This document shows positions 52,039 to 61,485 of a stretch of DNA of 64,000 bases, piece by piece. The DNA is from Pseudomonas gingeri. GTDB taxonomy: Bacteria > Pseudomonadota > Gammaproteobacteria > Pseudomonadales > Pseudomonadaceae. A program made the position numbers and the translations under genes. How positions within the stretch are numbered: position 1 is the stretch's first letter; each line of letters begins with the position of its first letter. The notes under the pieces were generated by a model, which did no database searches, was not told the origin of the DNA, and saw only the letters and a list, made by a program, of their open reading frames with translations. The DNA lies in contig NZ_JACAOR010000008.1 in assembly GCF_013386115.1 (NCBI RefSeq), forward strand, positions 199,398-263,397. Reading direction: 5' to 3'.

Positions 52039-53067
52039 TCAGGCGCGGGCCGCGCTCCAGTGCCGTTGCGCCCAGGCCTGTTGCTGGGCCTGGCTGTGGA
52101 ACGTCCAGGCGACGAAACGGCTCTGCTTCTGGCCCTGGGACATCTCCACCACCTTGCTCTCCAGGGCGCCGGCTTTTTTCAGGGCCGCTTCGATGGCCGG
52201 CAGGTTCGAGGCCTTCGACACCAGGGTGCTGAACCACAGCACCTGGCTCGCCAGTGGCGGGCTTTCGCTGATCAGTTGGGTCACGAAGCGCACTTCGCCC
52301 CCCTCACACCATAATTCCGCCGCCTGACCGCCGAAATTCAGTACGGGCAGCTTGCGCTTGGGGTCGGCCTTGCCCAGGGCGCGCCATTTGCGCCGGCTGC
52401 CGCTTTGGGCTTCATCCAGGGACGCATGGAACGGCGGATTGCACAGGGTCAGGTCAAAATGCTCGGTACTGTCCAGCAGGCCGCTGAGGATGTGCTTCGG
52501 GTTGTCTTGCTGGCGCAGGGTGATGGCCTTGTTCAGGCCGTTGGCCTGGACGATGGCCTTGGCCGCGGCCAGGGCGGTCTTGTCGATATCCGAGCCGAGA
52601 AACTGCCAGCGATAGTCGCCATGGCCGATCAACGGATAGATGCAGTTGGCGCCGACGCCGATATCCAGCACGCGCACGGCCGCGCCACGGGGAATGTTGC
52701 CCTGGTTGCTTTCGGCCAGCAGGTCGGCGAGAAAGTGCACGTAGTCGGCTCGCCCCGGCACTGGCGGACAGAGGAAGTCGGCCGGAATGTCCCAGTGCTG
52801 GATACCGTAGAAGGCCTTGAGCAGCGCCCGGTTGAACACGCGCACCGCAGCCGGGTCGGCGAAGTCGATGCTTTCCTTGCCATAGGGGTTGAGGATCACG
52901 AACTGGCCCAGTTCGGGGCAGCCCTTGATCAGTTGCGGGAAGTCATAGCGGCCCTGGTGACGGTTGCGTGGGTGCAGGCTGGCTTTCTCGCGAGGCTCGA
53001 CGCTCTTGGCCGGGGTGGCGGGCTTGGGCTTCTTGCGCGGGGCTTTGGGTTTGCTCGGGGCGTTCAT
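52039..53067 (-). CDS. rlmF: 23S rRNA (adenine-1618-N6)-methyltransferase
   Basis: A 342-residue SAM-dependent methyltransferase methylating A1618 of 23S rRNA. Conserved blocks: HPRNRHQGRYDF, SIDFADPAAVRVFN, FLCPPVPGRADYVHFLADLL, the SAM motif LDIGVGANCIYPLIG, and the catalytic NPPFHASL, with GQKQSRFVAWTF near the end. A Lys/Pro-rich N-terminal extension (about 1-30) precedes the family domain. The ATG at 53067 (MNAPSKPKAP) is chosen; one at 53106 would add 13 residues and neither has a strong ribosome-binding site. Confidence 0.93.
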   Translation of the reverse strand: MNAPSKPKAPRKKPKPATPAKSVEPREKASLHPRNRHQGRYDFPQLIKGCPELGQFVILNPYGKESIDFADPAAVRVFNRALLKAFYGIQHWDIPADFLCPPVPGRADYVHFLADLLAESNQGNIPRGAAVRVLDIGVGANCIYPLIGHGDYRWQFLGSDIDKTALAAAKAIVQANGLNKAITLRQQDNPKHILSGLLDSTEHFDLTLCNPPFHASLDEAQSGSRRKWRALGKADPKRKLPVLNFGGQAAELWCEGGEVRFVTQLISESPPLASQVLWFSTLVSKASNLPAIEAALKKAGALESKVVEMSQGQKQSRFVAWTFHSQAQQQAWAQRHWSAARA

Positions 53068-53191
53068 GGCGGGATCGATTCGGGTAGGGCTTGGAGTGAC
53101 GGGCATTGTCCCATATTCCCCGACGCTGGCGCGCAGGGCATTGTGGCGGACACGCTCCAGTGCCGATCTTCTGTCTTGAGCGCGACATAAC

Positions 53192-53280
53192 CCGGTAGGC
53201 GCCGGCTTGTCGGCGATGGCGTCCGATCAGGCGGCGCCAGGCCCGCGGGCCTTATCGCCAGCAAGCCGGCTCCTGCAAGG
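53192..53280. repeat. Inverted REP pair
   Basis: GTAGGCGCCGGCTTGTCGGCGATG and TTATCGCCAGCAAGCCGGCTCC in opposite orientation between rlmF and the valS terminator. Confidence 0.75.
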
Positions 53281-53312
53281 TTTCGGGGCGCTTGTGAGGA
53301 TGCGCCGGGCAT

Positions 53313-53343
53313 GAAAAAGGGAGACCCGAGGGCCTCCCTTTTT
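53313..53343 (-). terminator. Rho-independent terminator of valS
   Basis: AAAAAGGGAG and its exact complement CTCCCTTTTT flank a short loop. On the minus strand the stem is followed by T residues. It lies 17 bp past the valS stop. Confidence 0.9.
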
Positions 53344-53359
53344 CAGTCAGGCGTCACGC

Positions 53360-56206
53360 TTACAGGCTGGCGATCCGTGCATGCTGCTCGGCCAGCTTGC
53401 CCAGGGCCTGTTCGGCCTCGGCCAGCTTGGCGCGCTCTTTCTCGATGACTTCGGCTGGAGCCTTGTCGACGAACGCGGCATTGGACAGCTTGCCGCCGAC
53501 CCGTTGCACTTCACCCTGCAGGCGCTGGATTTCCTTGTCCAGGCGCGCCAGTTCGGCGCCCTTGTCGATCAGTCCGGCCATCGGCACCAGCACTTCCATC
53601 TCGCCCACCAGGGCGGTGGCGGACAGCGGTGCCTCGTCGCCGGCAGCCAGCACGGTGATCGATTCGAGTTTCGCGAGCTTTTTCAGCAACTGCTCGTTCT
53701 CGCTCAGGCGACGCTGATCCTGCTCGTTGACGTTCTTCAGGAACAACGCCAATGGCTTGCCCGGGCCGATATTCATCTCGGCGCGGATGTTGCGCACGCC
53801 GAGCATCAGGCCCTTGAGCCATTCGATATCGTCTTCGGCAACCGCGTCGATCCGCGCTTCGTTCGCCACCGGCCATGGTTGCAGCATGATGGTCTTGCCT
53901 TGCGCCCCGACCAGCGGCGCCAGGCGCTGCCAGATTTCCTCGGTGATGAACGGCATGAACGGATGCGCCAGGCGCAGGGCCACTTCCAGCACGCGCACCA
54001 GGGTGCGTCGGGTGCCGCGATGGCGCTCGATCGGTGCGTTCTCGTCCCACAGGACCGGCTTGGACAGTTCCAGGTACCAGTCGCAGTACTGGTTCCAGAT
54101 GAACTCGTAGAGGGCCTGGGCCGCGAGGTCGAAGCGGAACTGGTCGAGCTGGCGGGTCACTTCGGCTTCGGTGCGCTGCAACTGCGAGATGATCCAGCGA
54201 TCAGCCAGGGACAGCTCGTAGGCTTCGCCGTTCTGGCCGCAGTCTTCGCCCTTGTCCAGCACATAACGCGCGGCGTTCCAGATCTTGTTGCAGAAGTTGC
54301 GATAGCCCTCGACGCGGCCCATGTCGAACTTGATGTCGCGACCGGTGGAAGCCAGCGAGCAGAAGGTGAAGCGCAGGGCGTCGGTGCCGTAGCTGGCGAT
54401 ACCTTCGGCGAATTCGGCGCGGGTCTGCTTCTCGATGGCCTTCTGCAATTTGGGCTGCATCAGGCCGGTGGTGCGTTTCTGCACCAGGGCTTCGAGCTCG
54501 ATACCGTCGATGATGTCCAGTGGATCGAGGACGTTGCCCTTGGACTTGGACATCTTCTGGCCCTGGCCATCACGCACCAGGCCGTGGACGTAGACAGTCT
54601 TGAACGGGACCTGCGGGGTGCCGTCCTCGTTCTTCACCAGGTGCATGGTCAGCATGATCATCCGGGCGACCCAGAAGAAAATGATGTCGAAACCGGTTAC
54701 CAGCACATCGGTGGGGTGGAAGGTCTTGAGGAAGTCGGTCTGCTCCGGCCAGCCCAGGGTGGAGAAGGTCCACAGGCCCGAACTGAACCAGGTGTCGAGG
54801 ACGTCGTTGTCCTGTTGCAGCGCAACGTCCGGGCCGAGGTTGTGCTTGGCCCGTACTTCGGCTTCGTCGCGACCGACATAGACCTTGCCCGACTCGTCGT
54901 ACCAGGCCGGAATGCGGTGGCCCCACCACAGCTGGCGGCTGATGCACCAGTCCTGGATATCGCGCATCCAGGAGAAGTACATGTTTTCGTACTGCTTGGG
55001 CACGAAGGCGATGCGACCGTCTTCCACGGCGGCAATGGCCGGTTCGGCCAGCGGCTTGGTCGACACGTACCACTGGTCGGTCAGCCACGGCTCGATGATG
55101 GTGCCCGAACGGTCGCCCTTCGGCACTTTCAGGGCATGGTCATCGACGCTGACCAGCAGGCCCGCGGCATCGAAATCGGCAACGATCTGCTTGCGCGCCT
55201 CGAAACGGTCGAGGCCGGCGTATTGCGCCGGGATCTTGCCGTCGATGCTGTCGTTCAGCGTGCCGTCGAGGTTGAACACCTGGCAGGCCGGCAGGACGGC
55301 GGCGTTCTTGTCGAAGATGTTCAGCAGCGGCAGGTTGTGGCGCTTGCCGACTTCATAGTCGTTGAAGTCGTGGGCCGGGGTGATCTTCACGCAGCCGGTG
55401 CCGAATTCGGGATCGCAATAATCGTCGGCGATGATCGGAATGCGGCGGCCGACCAGCGGCAGCTCGACGAATTTGCCGATCAGGGCCTTGTAGCGTTCGT
55501 CTTCCGGGTTGACCGCGACGGCGGCGTCGCCAAGCATGGTTTCCGGACGAGTGGTCGCGACGATCAGGTAGTCCAGGCCTTCGGCGGTCTTGGCGCCATC
55601 AGCCAGCGGGTAGCGCAGGTTCCACAGGAAACCCTTTTCGTCGTGGTTTTCCACTTCGAGGTCGGAAATCGCCGTGTGCAGCTTGGTGTCCCAGTTGACC
55701 AGGCGCTTGCCGCGGTAGATCAGGCCGTCTTCGTGCAGGCGCACGAAGGCTTCCTTGACCGCTTCGGAAAGGCCGTCGTCCATGGTGAAGCGCTCGCGGC
55801 TCCAGTCCACGGACGAGCCCAGGCGGCGGATCTGGCGGCTGATATTGCCACCGGATTGGTCCTTCCACTCCCACACCTTTTCGAGAAACTTCTCGCGTCC
55901 CAGGTCATGCCGGTTCTGGCCCTGGGCTTCGAGCTGGCGCTCCACCAGCATCTGGGTGGCGATCCCCGCGTGGTCGGTGCCCGGCTGCCACAGGGTATTG
56001 CGACCCTGCATGCGGCGGAAACGGATCAGGGCATCCATGATCGCGTTGTTGAAGCCGTGGCCCATGTGCAGGCTGCCGGTGACGTTCGGCGGCGGGATCA
56101 TGATGGTGTACGAGTCGCCCGCGCCTTGCGGGGCGAAGTAGTTCTCGGACTCCCAGGTCTGGTACCAGGAAGTTTCAATGGCGTGCGGCTGGTAGGTCTT
56201 ATCCAT
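53360..56206 (-). CDS. valS: Valyl-tRNA synthetase
   Basis: Class I aminoacyl-tRNA synthetase of 948 residues, full length. The HIGH motif appears as HMGH (in PPNVTGSLHMGHGFN, about 39-53) and the KMSKS loop as KMSKSKGN (about 556-563). Between them lies the CP1 editing domain. The C-terminus has the ValS coiled coil (LARLDKEIQRLQGEVQR... to the end). It is read in the same direction as the pepA-holC unit and ends at a clear terminator. Confidence 0.97.
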   Translation of the reverse strand: MDKTYQPHAIETSWYQTWESENYFAPQGAGDSYTIMIPPPNVTGSLHMGHGFNNAIMDALIRFRRMQGRNTLWQPGTDHAGIATQMLVERQLEAQGQNRHDLGREKFLEKVWEWKDQSGGNISRQIRRLGSSVDWSRERFTMDDGLSEAVKEAFVRLHEDGLIYRGKRLVNWDTKLHTAISDLEVENHDEKGFLWNLRYPLADGAKTAEGLDYLIVATTRPETMLGDAAVAVNPEDERYKALIGKFVELPLVGRRIPIIADDYCDPEFGTGCVKITPAHDFNDYEVGKRHNLPLLNIFDKNAAVLPACQVFNLDGTLNDSIDGKIPAQYAGLDRFEARKQIVADFDAAGLLVSVDDHALKVPKGDRSGTIIEPWLTDQWYVSTKPLAEPAIAAVEDGRIAFVPKQYENMYFSWMRDIQDWCISRQLWWGHRIPAWYDESGKVYVGRDEAEVRAKHNLGPDVALQQDNDVLDTWFSSGLWTFSTLGWPEQTDFLKTFHPTDVLVTGFDIIFFWVARMIMLTMHLVKNEDGTPQVPFKTVYVHGLVRDGQGQKMSKSKGNVLDPLDIIDGIELEALVQKRTTGLMQPKLQKAIEKQTRAEFAEGIASYGTDALRFTFCSLASTGRDIKFDMGRVEGYRNFCNKIWNAARYVLDKGEDCGQNGEAYELSLADRWIISQLQRTEAEVTRQLDQFRFDLAAQALYEFIWNQYCDWYLELSKPVLWDENAPIERHRGTRRTLVRVLEVALRLAHPFMPFITEEIWQRLAPLVGAQGKTIMLQPWPVANEARIDAVAEDDIEWLKGLMLGVRNIRAEMNIGPGKPLALFLKNVNEQDQRRLSENEQLLKKLAKLESITVLAAGDEAPLSATALVGEMEVLVPMAGLIDKGAELARLDKEIQRLQGEVQRVGGKLSNAAFVDKAPAEVIEKERAKLAEAEQALGKLAEQHARIASL

Positions 56207-56342
56207 GCGCGGCGGGACCCTTAGGCGTTAATTCAGGAAAGCCGACAAGTATAACGGGGATATGGCGCGGGGCGTAGAGCGAGGTGAGGGCCCGGGGGAC
56301 AAATATGCCCGCTGGCGCGGTATTTTGCGTTGAAACGCGGTC

Positions 56343-56430
56343 CTCTGTGGGAGCCGGCTTGCCGGCGATGAGGCCCGTCAGCCCGGCATCGCTCTTATGG
56401 ACGCCATCGCCGGCAAGCCGGCTCCCACAG
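56343..56430. repeat. Inverted REP pair
   Basis: GTGGGAGCCGGCTTGCCGGCGATG and CATCGCCGGCAAGCCGGCTCCCAC, exact complements in opposite orientation, between the valS start and the small gene downstream of holC. Confidence 0.85.
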
Positions 56431-56444
56431 GGGGGGGCGTCGTG

Positions 56445-56870
56445 TCAGGAGGGATACTGGCTCAGCAGGCGCTCCATCCGGGCATCCAGGCGGCGCTTGA
56501 TCTCGGTTTCGATATGCGGGGCGAAGTCGTCGATCACGTCCTGCATGATCAGTTGCGCGGCGGCGCGCAATTCGCTGTCCAGGTGCAGCAGGGCGTCTTG
56601 GTTGCCGGGCCTGGGCGGTTCCGGCTTCGCTTCGGCGATCGGTGCCGGCGCGGGTGTCGGTTCGGCCGCGACTGGCGGCGCGACCTCGGGGACTGGCTCG
56701 ACCTCGGCCTTTTTACCCACCATGTCGAACAGCAGGGGAATCTGCCCTTCGCTGGCGACGGTTTCGGTCAGCAGCGGTGGCTGCAGGGTGTCGTCGCCGA
56801 GCAACTTGCGGATCGATTCCAGCTCATCGAGCAGGGGGGCAGCTTTTTGTGGTTGTTTTGGAGTGTCCAT
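56445..56870 (-). CDS. Small acidic protein next to holC, function unknown
   Basis: A 141-residue protein. A helical N-terminus (LLDELESIRKLLGD) is followed by an Ala/Pro/Glu-rich linker (about 55-85, for example PAPAPIAEAKPEPPRP) and a C-terminal helical part (AAQLIMQDVIDDFAPHIETEIKRRLDARMERLL). The open frame runs on upstream in the holC region, but the ATG at 56870 sits 8 bp after the holC stop and is the natural start. No enzymatic motif or membrane segment. Genes of this kind follow holC in pseudomonads, hinting at a replication-linked role, which is unproven. Confidence 0.8.
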   Translation of the reverse strand: MDTPKQPQKAAPLLDELESIRKLLGDDTLQPPLLTETVASEGQIPLLFDMVGKKAEVEPVPEVAPPVAAEPTPAPAPIAEAKPEPPRPGNQDALLHLDSELRAAAQLIMQDVIDDFAPHIETEIKRRLDARMERLLSQYPS

Positions 56871-56878
56871 CGGGGTGC

Positions 56879-57307
56879 TCAAAGTCGCTGTAGACGGTGA
56901 TCTTGCAGAGGATATCCCTGTTCGCGGTAGAAGCGGAAACTCTCCCGCGCCGCCTGGCGGATCGCCGGGTCTTCCACCACCACTTCCGCCACGCGGGCAA
57001 AGCGCGAGGCAAAGGGCGGGACTTTCAAGTCCAGGTTCACCAGCAGGTCCTGATGAGGGCCGGGGTCTTCGCCCAGTCCCAGGACCACGCTGCCCTCGGG
57101 TTCGCTTTCCGCGGGGCCGTGGGGAACGAAGCTCTCGCCCTTGAAGCGCCACAGGCGGGCGTCCAGCTCATCGCGCTGGCCGGCATCGCTGCAGTGCAGA
57201 TAGACCTTGTGCCCCAGGCGCCAGGCCTTTTCGGTCAGCTTGCAGGCGAAATCCAGCCGGGCTGAAGGATCAGGGCTGGGCAGAATATAGAAATCGACTT
57301 GGGTCAT
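56879..57307 (-). CDS. holC: DNA polymerase III chi subunit
   Basis: A 142-residue clamp-loader accessory subunit. TQVDFYILPSPD at the N-terminus, KAWRLGHKVYLHCSDAGQRDELDARLW (about 27-54) and FVPHGPAE are typical of HolC, which links the clamp loader to SSB through the psi subunit. It lies 58 bp after pepA and 8 bp before the small acidic protein, so the genes probably share transcripts. Confidence 0.94.
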   Translation of the reverse strand: MTQVDFYILPSPDPSARLDFACKLTEKAWRLGHKVYLHCSDAGQRDELDARLWRFKGESFVPHGPAESEPEGSVVLGLGEDPGPHQDLLVNLDLKVPPFASRFARVAEVVVEDPAIRQAARESFRFYREQGYPLQDHRLQRL

Positions 57308-57365
57308 AGAGGTTCCTGAGCCACGGCGCCCTGCTCAGTGGAGGAGGGCGCCCTGGTCGCCGGCG

Positions 57366-58856
57366 TCAGGCCTTGGCGCGATCCAGCAGGTATTGGGTCA
57401 GCAGGGGCACCGGACGGCCGGTGGCGCCCTTGTCCTTGCCGCCGCTGGTCCAGGCGGTGCCGGCGATGTCCAGGTGGGCCCAGTTGAGGTTCTTGGTGAA
57501 GCGCGACAGGAAGCAGGCGGCGGTGATGGTGCCGGCCTTCGGCCCGCCGATGTTGGCGATGTCGGCGAACGGGCTGTCCAGTTGCTCCTGGTATTCATCG
57601 AACAGCGGCAGTTGCCAGGCACGGTCGTCGGCCTGGCGGCCGGCGTTCAGCAGTTGCTCGATCAGCTCGTCGTTGTTGCCCAGCAGGCCCGAGGTGTGCG
57701 AGCCGAGGGCGACGATGCAGGCGCCGGTCAGGGTGGCGATATCGATCACCGCCTGGGGCTTGAAGCGTTCGGCGTAGGTCAGGGCGTCGCACAGCACCAG
57801 GCGGCCTTCGGCGTCGGTGTTGAGGATTTCCACGGTCTGGCCGCTCAGGGTGGTGACGATGTCGCCCGGACGGGTCGCGCCGCCGCTCGGCATGTTCTCG
57901 GCACAGGCCAGGATGCACACCAGGTTGATCGGCAGCTTCAGTTCCAGCACGGCCTGCAGCGTACCGAAGACACTGGCGGCACCGCCCATGTCGTACTTCA
58001 TTTCATCCATGCCGGCGCCCGGCTTGAGGCTGATACCGCCGGTGTCGAAGGTGATGCCCTTGCCGACCAGGGCGAACGGCTTCTCGGATTTCTTGCCGCC
58101 GTTGTACTGCATGACGATCAGTCGTGGTGGCTGGTCGCTGCCCTGGCCCACGGCGTAGAACGAGCCCATGCCCAGTTCCTTGATCTTCTTCTCGTCGAAG
58201 ATCTCGACCTTCAGGCCCTTGTGGGTCTTGCCCAGGTTCTTGGCCTGCTCGGCGAGGTAGCTCGGGTGGCAGATGTTCGGCGGGGTGTTGCCCAGGTCGC
58301 GGGTGAATGCCATGCCGTTGGCGATGGCCTTGGCGTGGGTCACGGCGCGTTCGACTTCGGCTTGCGCGGCCTTGATGGTGACCAGGGTGACTTTCTTCAG
58401 GGCACGCGGCTCGGCTTTCTGGCTCTTGTAGGCGTCGAAGCTGTACTCGCCATCCAGCAGGCTTTCCGCCAGCAGGCGGGTCTTGCCATAGCTGTCGCGA
58501 CCCTTGACCACCAGCTCGTCGAGGGCGAGCACGGCATCGCTGCCACCCAGGCCCTTGAGGGTGCCGAGGATGCCGGCGACGGTCTTGCGGAACGGCCGGT
58601 CGCCCAGCTCGGCGTCCTTGCCCACGCCCACCAGCAGCACGCGCTCGGCTTTCAGGTTCGGCAGGCTCTGCAACAGCAGGCTCTGGCCGACCTTGCCGGC
58701 CAGGTCGCCGCGCTTGAGGATGGCACTGATGGCGCCGCCAGTCAGTTCATCGACTTTCTGCGCGGCAGTACCGAGCTTGCGGCCTTCGCCGACAGCGAGT
58801 ACCAGGGTGGCGGTTTTCAACGTTTCCGGGCTAACGCTTTTTACAACCAGTTCCAT
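57366..58856 (-). CDS. pepA: Leucyl aminopeptidase PepA
   Basis: A 496-residue M17 metallo-aminopeptidase. The N-terminal macro-like domain precedes a catalytic domain with the two-metal centre. The signature NTDAEGRLVL is intact (about 344-353), with GKGITFDTGGISLKPG and KYDMGGAA upstream. In pseudomonads PepA also represses some genes, including algD in P. aeruginosa, which is notable with the alginate operon nearby. It is read divergently from lptF across 285 bp. Confidence 0.95.
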   Translation of the reverse strand: MELVVKSVSPETLKTATLVLAVGEGRKLGTAAQKVDELTGGAISAILKRGDLAGKVGQSLLLQSLPNLKAERVLLVGVGKDAELGDRPFRKTVAGILGTLKGLGGSDAVLALDELVVKGRDSYGKTRLLAESLLDGEYSFDAYKSQKAEPRALKKVTLVTIKAAQAEVERAVTHAKAIANGMAFTRDLGNTPPNICHPSYLAEQAKNLGKTHKGLKVEIFDEKKIKELGMGSFYAVGQGSDQPPRLIVMQYNGGKKSEKPFALVGKGITFDTGGISLKPGAGMDEMKYDMGGAASVFGTLQAVLELKLPINLVCILACAENMPSGGATRPGDIVTTLSGQTVEILNTDAEGRLVLCDALTYAERFKPQAVIDIATLTGACIVALGSHTSGLLGNNDELIEQLLNAGRQADDRAWQLPLFDEYQEQLDSPFADIANIGGPKAGTITAACFLSRFTKNLNWAHLDIAGTAWTSGGKDKGATGRPVPLLTQYLLDRAKA

Positions 58857-59141
58857 GTCTGGGTCCCTGAATAAAGGTCAGTGGGCGCGAAGCAAGGCTC
58901 TGCGCTGGGCGGCTTGGCAACGCGGTGGCGTGCAAGCGACAAAGGCGGCAGTTTGAACCTCGCCGCCCGCCGCTGACAACCCTGCGTTGCAGCTTTGCGT
59001 GCGTGGTTGAGCGTGCGCAGTGACAGGGGCGGCCAATCACAGGATAATGCGCCATCTTTTTAGACGGCTCTTGATGAGCTGACTCTATATGCTTGCTTGT
59101 TCGGCCGCCTTAGTTAGCCTGACAACCCTGGAGTGTCTGGT
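58857..59141. other. Divergent promoter region between pepA and lptF
   Basis: 285 bp holding promoters in both directions. I see no clear -35/-10 pair, repeat or RNA gene. GGAG lies eight bases ahead of the TTG of lptF. Confidence 0.4.
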
Positions 59142-60260
59142 TTGATCGTCTTTCGTTATCTGTCTCGCGAAGTCCTGGTTACATTGAGTGCCGTCAGCGC
59201 CGTGCTGCTGGTGATCACCATGAGCGGGCGCTTCGTCAAATTCCTCGCCCAGGCCGCTTCGGGCGCCCTGGATCCGGGGGCGCTGTTCCTGATCATGGGC
59301 TTCCGCCTGCCCGGTTTCCTGCAGTTGATCCTGCCCTTGGGCCTGTTTCTCGGGATTCTGCTGGCCTACGGCCGGTTGTACCTGGAAAGCGAGATGACCG
59401 TGCTGTCCGCCACCGGCATGAGCCAGCAGCGCCTGCTCGGCATGACGATGGCACCGGCCCTGCTGGTGGCCCTGCTGGTGGCCTGGTTGAGCCTGAGCCT
59501 GGCCCCCCAGGGCGCCTACCAGTTCCAGCTGGTGCTCAACAAGCAGGATGCCCTGACCGAATTCGATACCCTGGAGCCGGGGCGTTTCCAGGCGTTGAAC
59601 GATGGATCGCGGATCACCTACACCGAGAAACTGTCGGATGACCGCACCCAGCTGGGCGGTGTGTTCATTTCCGAGAAACGTCTCGGCCAGGACAAGAAGG
59701 ACCGTGGCATCTCGGTGCTGGTCGCCGATCACGGGCGTCTTGAAGTCAAGCCTGACGGCAACCGCTACCTGATTCTCGAGGACGGCTACCGCTATGACGG
59801 CAGCCCGGGGCAGGCGGACTATCGGGCTATCAAATATGACACCTACGGCGTGCAGATGGAGAAACCCGAAATCAGCAACGAGGTGACCGACCGTGACGCC
59901 CTCGCGACCCGCGATCTGTGGGGCAGCAGCGAGCGCAAGTCGATTGCCGAGCTGCAATGGCGCCTGTCCCTGCCGCTGCTGGTCTTTATCGTGACCCTCA
60001 TGGCGGTGCCGCTGTCGCGGGTCAACCCGCGTCAGGGCCGTTTCCTCAAGCTGTTGCCGGCGATCCTGCTGTACATGGCGTACCTGACCATGCTGATTTC
60101 CGCCCGCGGTTCGCTGGAGAAGGGCCACCTGTCGCCGCTGCTCGGCTTGTGGTGGGTGCACGGGTTGTTCCTGGTGATCGGCCTGGGACTGCTGTATTGG
60201 GAACCGTTGCGTTTGAAGCTGGCGAGTCGCCGCGACATGAAGGAGATGGCTCGTGGTTAA
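59142..60260 (+). CDS. lptF: LPS export permease LptF
   Basis: Inner-membrane permease of 372 residues, part of the LptB2FG ABC transporter that extracts LPS from the inner membrane. Two groups of three helices flank a periplasmic beta-jellyroll (about 115-265). The family opening IVFRYLSREVLVTLSAVSAVLL follows a TTG at 59142 with a good GGAG; a GTG at 59133 is the only other option. It overlaps lptG by 8 bp. Confidence 0.95.
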   Translation: MIVFRYLSREVLVTLSAVSAVLLVITMSGRFVKFLAQAASGALDPGALFLIMGFRLPGFLQLILPLGLFLGILLAYGRLYLESEMTVLSATGMSQQRLLGMTMAPALLVALLVAWLSLSLAPQGAYQFQLVLNKQDALTEFDTLEPGRFQALNDGSRITYTEKLSDDRTQLGGVFISEKRLGQDKKDRGISVLVADHGRLEVKPDGNRYLILEDGYRYDGSPGQADYRAIKYDTYGVQMEKPEISNEVTDRDALATRDLWGSSERKSIAELQWRLSLPLLVFIVTLMAVPLSRVNPRQGRFLKLLPAILLYMAYLTMLISARGSLEKGHLSPLLGLWWVHGLFLVIGLGLLYWEPLRLKLASRRDMKEMARG

Positions 60261-61314
60261 GCTCGACCGCTACATCGGCAGTACCGTATTCCTGGCGATC
60301 CTGGCGGTGCTCGGGATCATCCTGGGCCTGGCCTCGCTGTTCGCCTTTATCGACGAGATGGGCAATGTCAGCGACACCTACACCTGGGGCGATATCCTCA
60401 GCTTCGTGGTGCTGACGGCGCCTCGTCGCGTCTATGACATGTTGCCGATGGCCGGCCTGATCGGCTGCCTGATCGGCCTGGGCAGCCTGGCGAGCAACAG
60501 CGAACTGACCATCATGCGCGCGGCCGGCGTCTCCATCGGACGCATCGTCTGGGCGGTGATGAAACCGATGCTGGTGCTGATGATCGTCGGCGTGCTGGTC
60601 GGCGAGTATGTCGCGCCGGTCACCGAGAGCCAGGCCCAGGCCAACCGGGCGCTGGCCCAGGGTTCGGGCGATGCGCAGAGCTCCAAGCACGGCCTGTGGC
60701 ACCGCCAGGGCGACGAATTCATCCATATCAACGCCGTGCAACCCAACGGCCTGCTCTATGGGGTGACCCGTTATCATTTCGACGAGCAGCGGCATCTGCT
60801 GTCGTCGAGCTTCGCCAGGCAGGCTCGCTTCGACAAGGATCACTGGAACCTGACGGATGTCACCACCACCTATTTCCGTGGCGATCACACCGAGGTCATC
60901 AACAGTCCGGAGGAACTGTGGGGCGTGTCCCTCAGCCCGAACCTGCTGAGCACCGTGGTGATGGTGCCCGAAGCGCTGTCCATCAGCGGCCTGTGGGGCT
61001 ACATCCATTACCTGGCGGACCAGGGGCTGGCCAATGGCCGTTACTGGTTGGCGTTCTGGGTCAAGATCCTGCAACCGCTGGTCACCGCCGCGCTGGTGCT
61101 GATGGCCATCTCGTTCATCTTCGGCCCCTTGCGTTCGGTGACCCTCGGCCAGCGGGTGTTCACCGGCGTGCTGGTGGGCTTCACCTTCCGTATCGCCCAG
61201 GACCTGCTGGGGCCGTCGAGCCTGGTGTTCGGCTTTTCGCCGCTGCTCGCGGTGCTGGTGCCGGCGGGGATCTGTGCGATTGCCGGGCTCTGGCTGCTGC
61301 GTCGAGCGGGATAA
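60253..61314 (+). CDS. lptG: LPS export permease LptG
   Basis: Partner of LptF, 353 residues, same fold: LDRYIGSTVFLAILAVLGIILGLASL begins the first helix. The periplasmic jellyroll (about 125-265) includes GLWHRQGDEFIHI, and AISFIFGPLRSVTLGQRVFTG follows in the last helix group. The GTG at 60253 overlaps the lptF end by 8 bp, so they are translationally coupled. A terminator follows. Confidence 0.95.
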   Translation: MVKLDRYIGSTVFLAILAVLGIILGLASLFAFIDEMGNVSDTYTWGDILSFVVLTAPRRVYDMLPMAGLIGCLIGLGSLASNSELTIMRAAGVSIGRIVWAVMKPMLVLMIVGVLVGEYVAPVTESQAQANRALAQGSGDAQSSKHGLWHRQGDEFIHINAVQPNGLLYGVTRYHFDEQRHLLSSSFARQARFDKDHWNLTDVTTTYFRGDHTEVINSPEELWGVSLSPNLLSTVVMVPEALSISGLWGYIHYLADQGLANGRYWLAFWVKILQPLVTAALVLMAISFIFGPLRSVTLGQRVFTGVLVGFTFRIAQDLLGPSSLVFGFSPLLAVLVPAGICAIAGLWLLRRAG

Positions 61315-61342
61315 GGGCGGCAAACACGCCTGGGTAACCCCG

Positions 61343-61377
61343 AAAAAGAGCCCCTGCCGACCAGCCGGGGCTTTTTT
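61343..61377 (+). terminator. Rho-independent terminator of lptFG
   Basis: AGCCCC...GGGGCT stem followed by a T run, about 30 bp beyond the lptG stop. Confidence 0.85.
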
Positions 61378-61485
61378 GTGCCGGTCGCCTTGCCTGTGAA
61401 CGTGACGCCTAGGTCGCGCATCAGGTACAATTCCCGGCTATTTTTCGGCGGGCAGTCTGCCTGCAACCTTTTTGAGTGTTGACCC

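Noticed and set aside
53381..56224. A 947-codon open frame on the plus strand, opposite valS
   Set aside because: Antisense shadow. The minus-strand valS is complete with all class I motifs; in GC-rich DNA the complementary frame stays open by codon bias alone.
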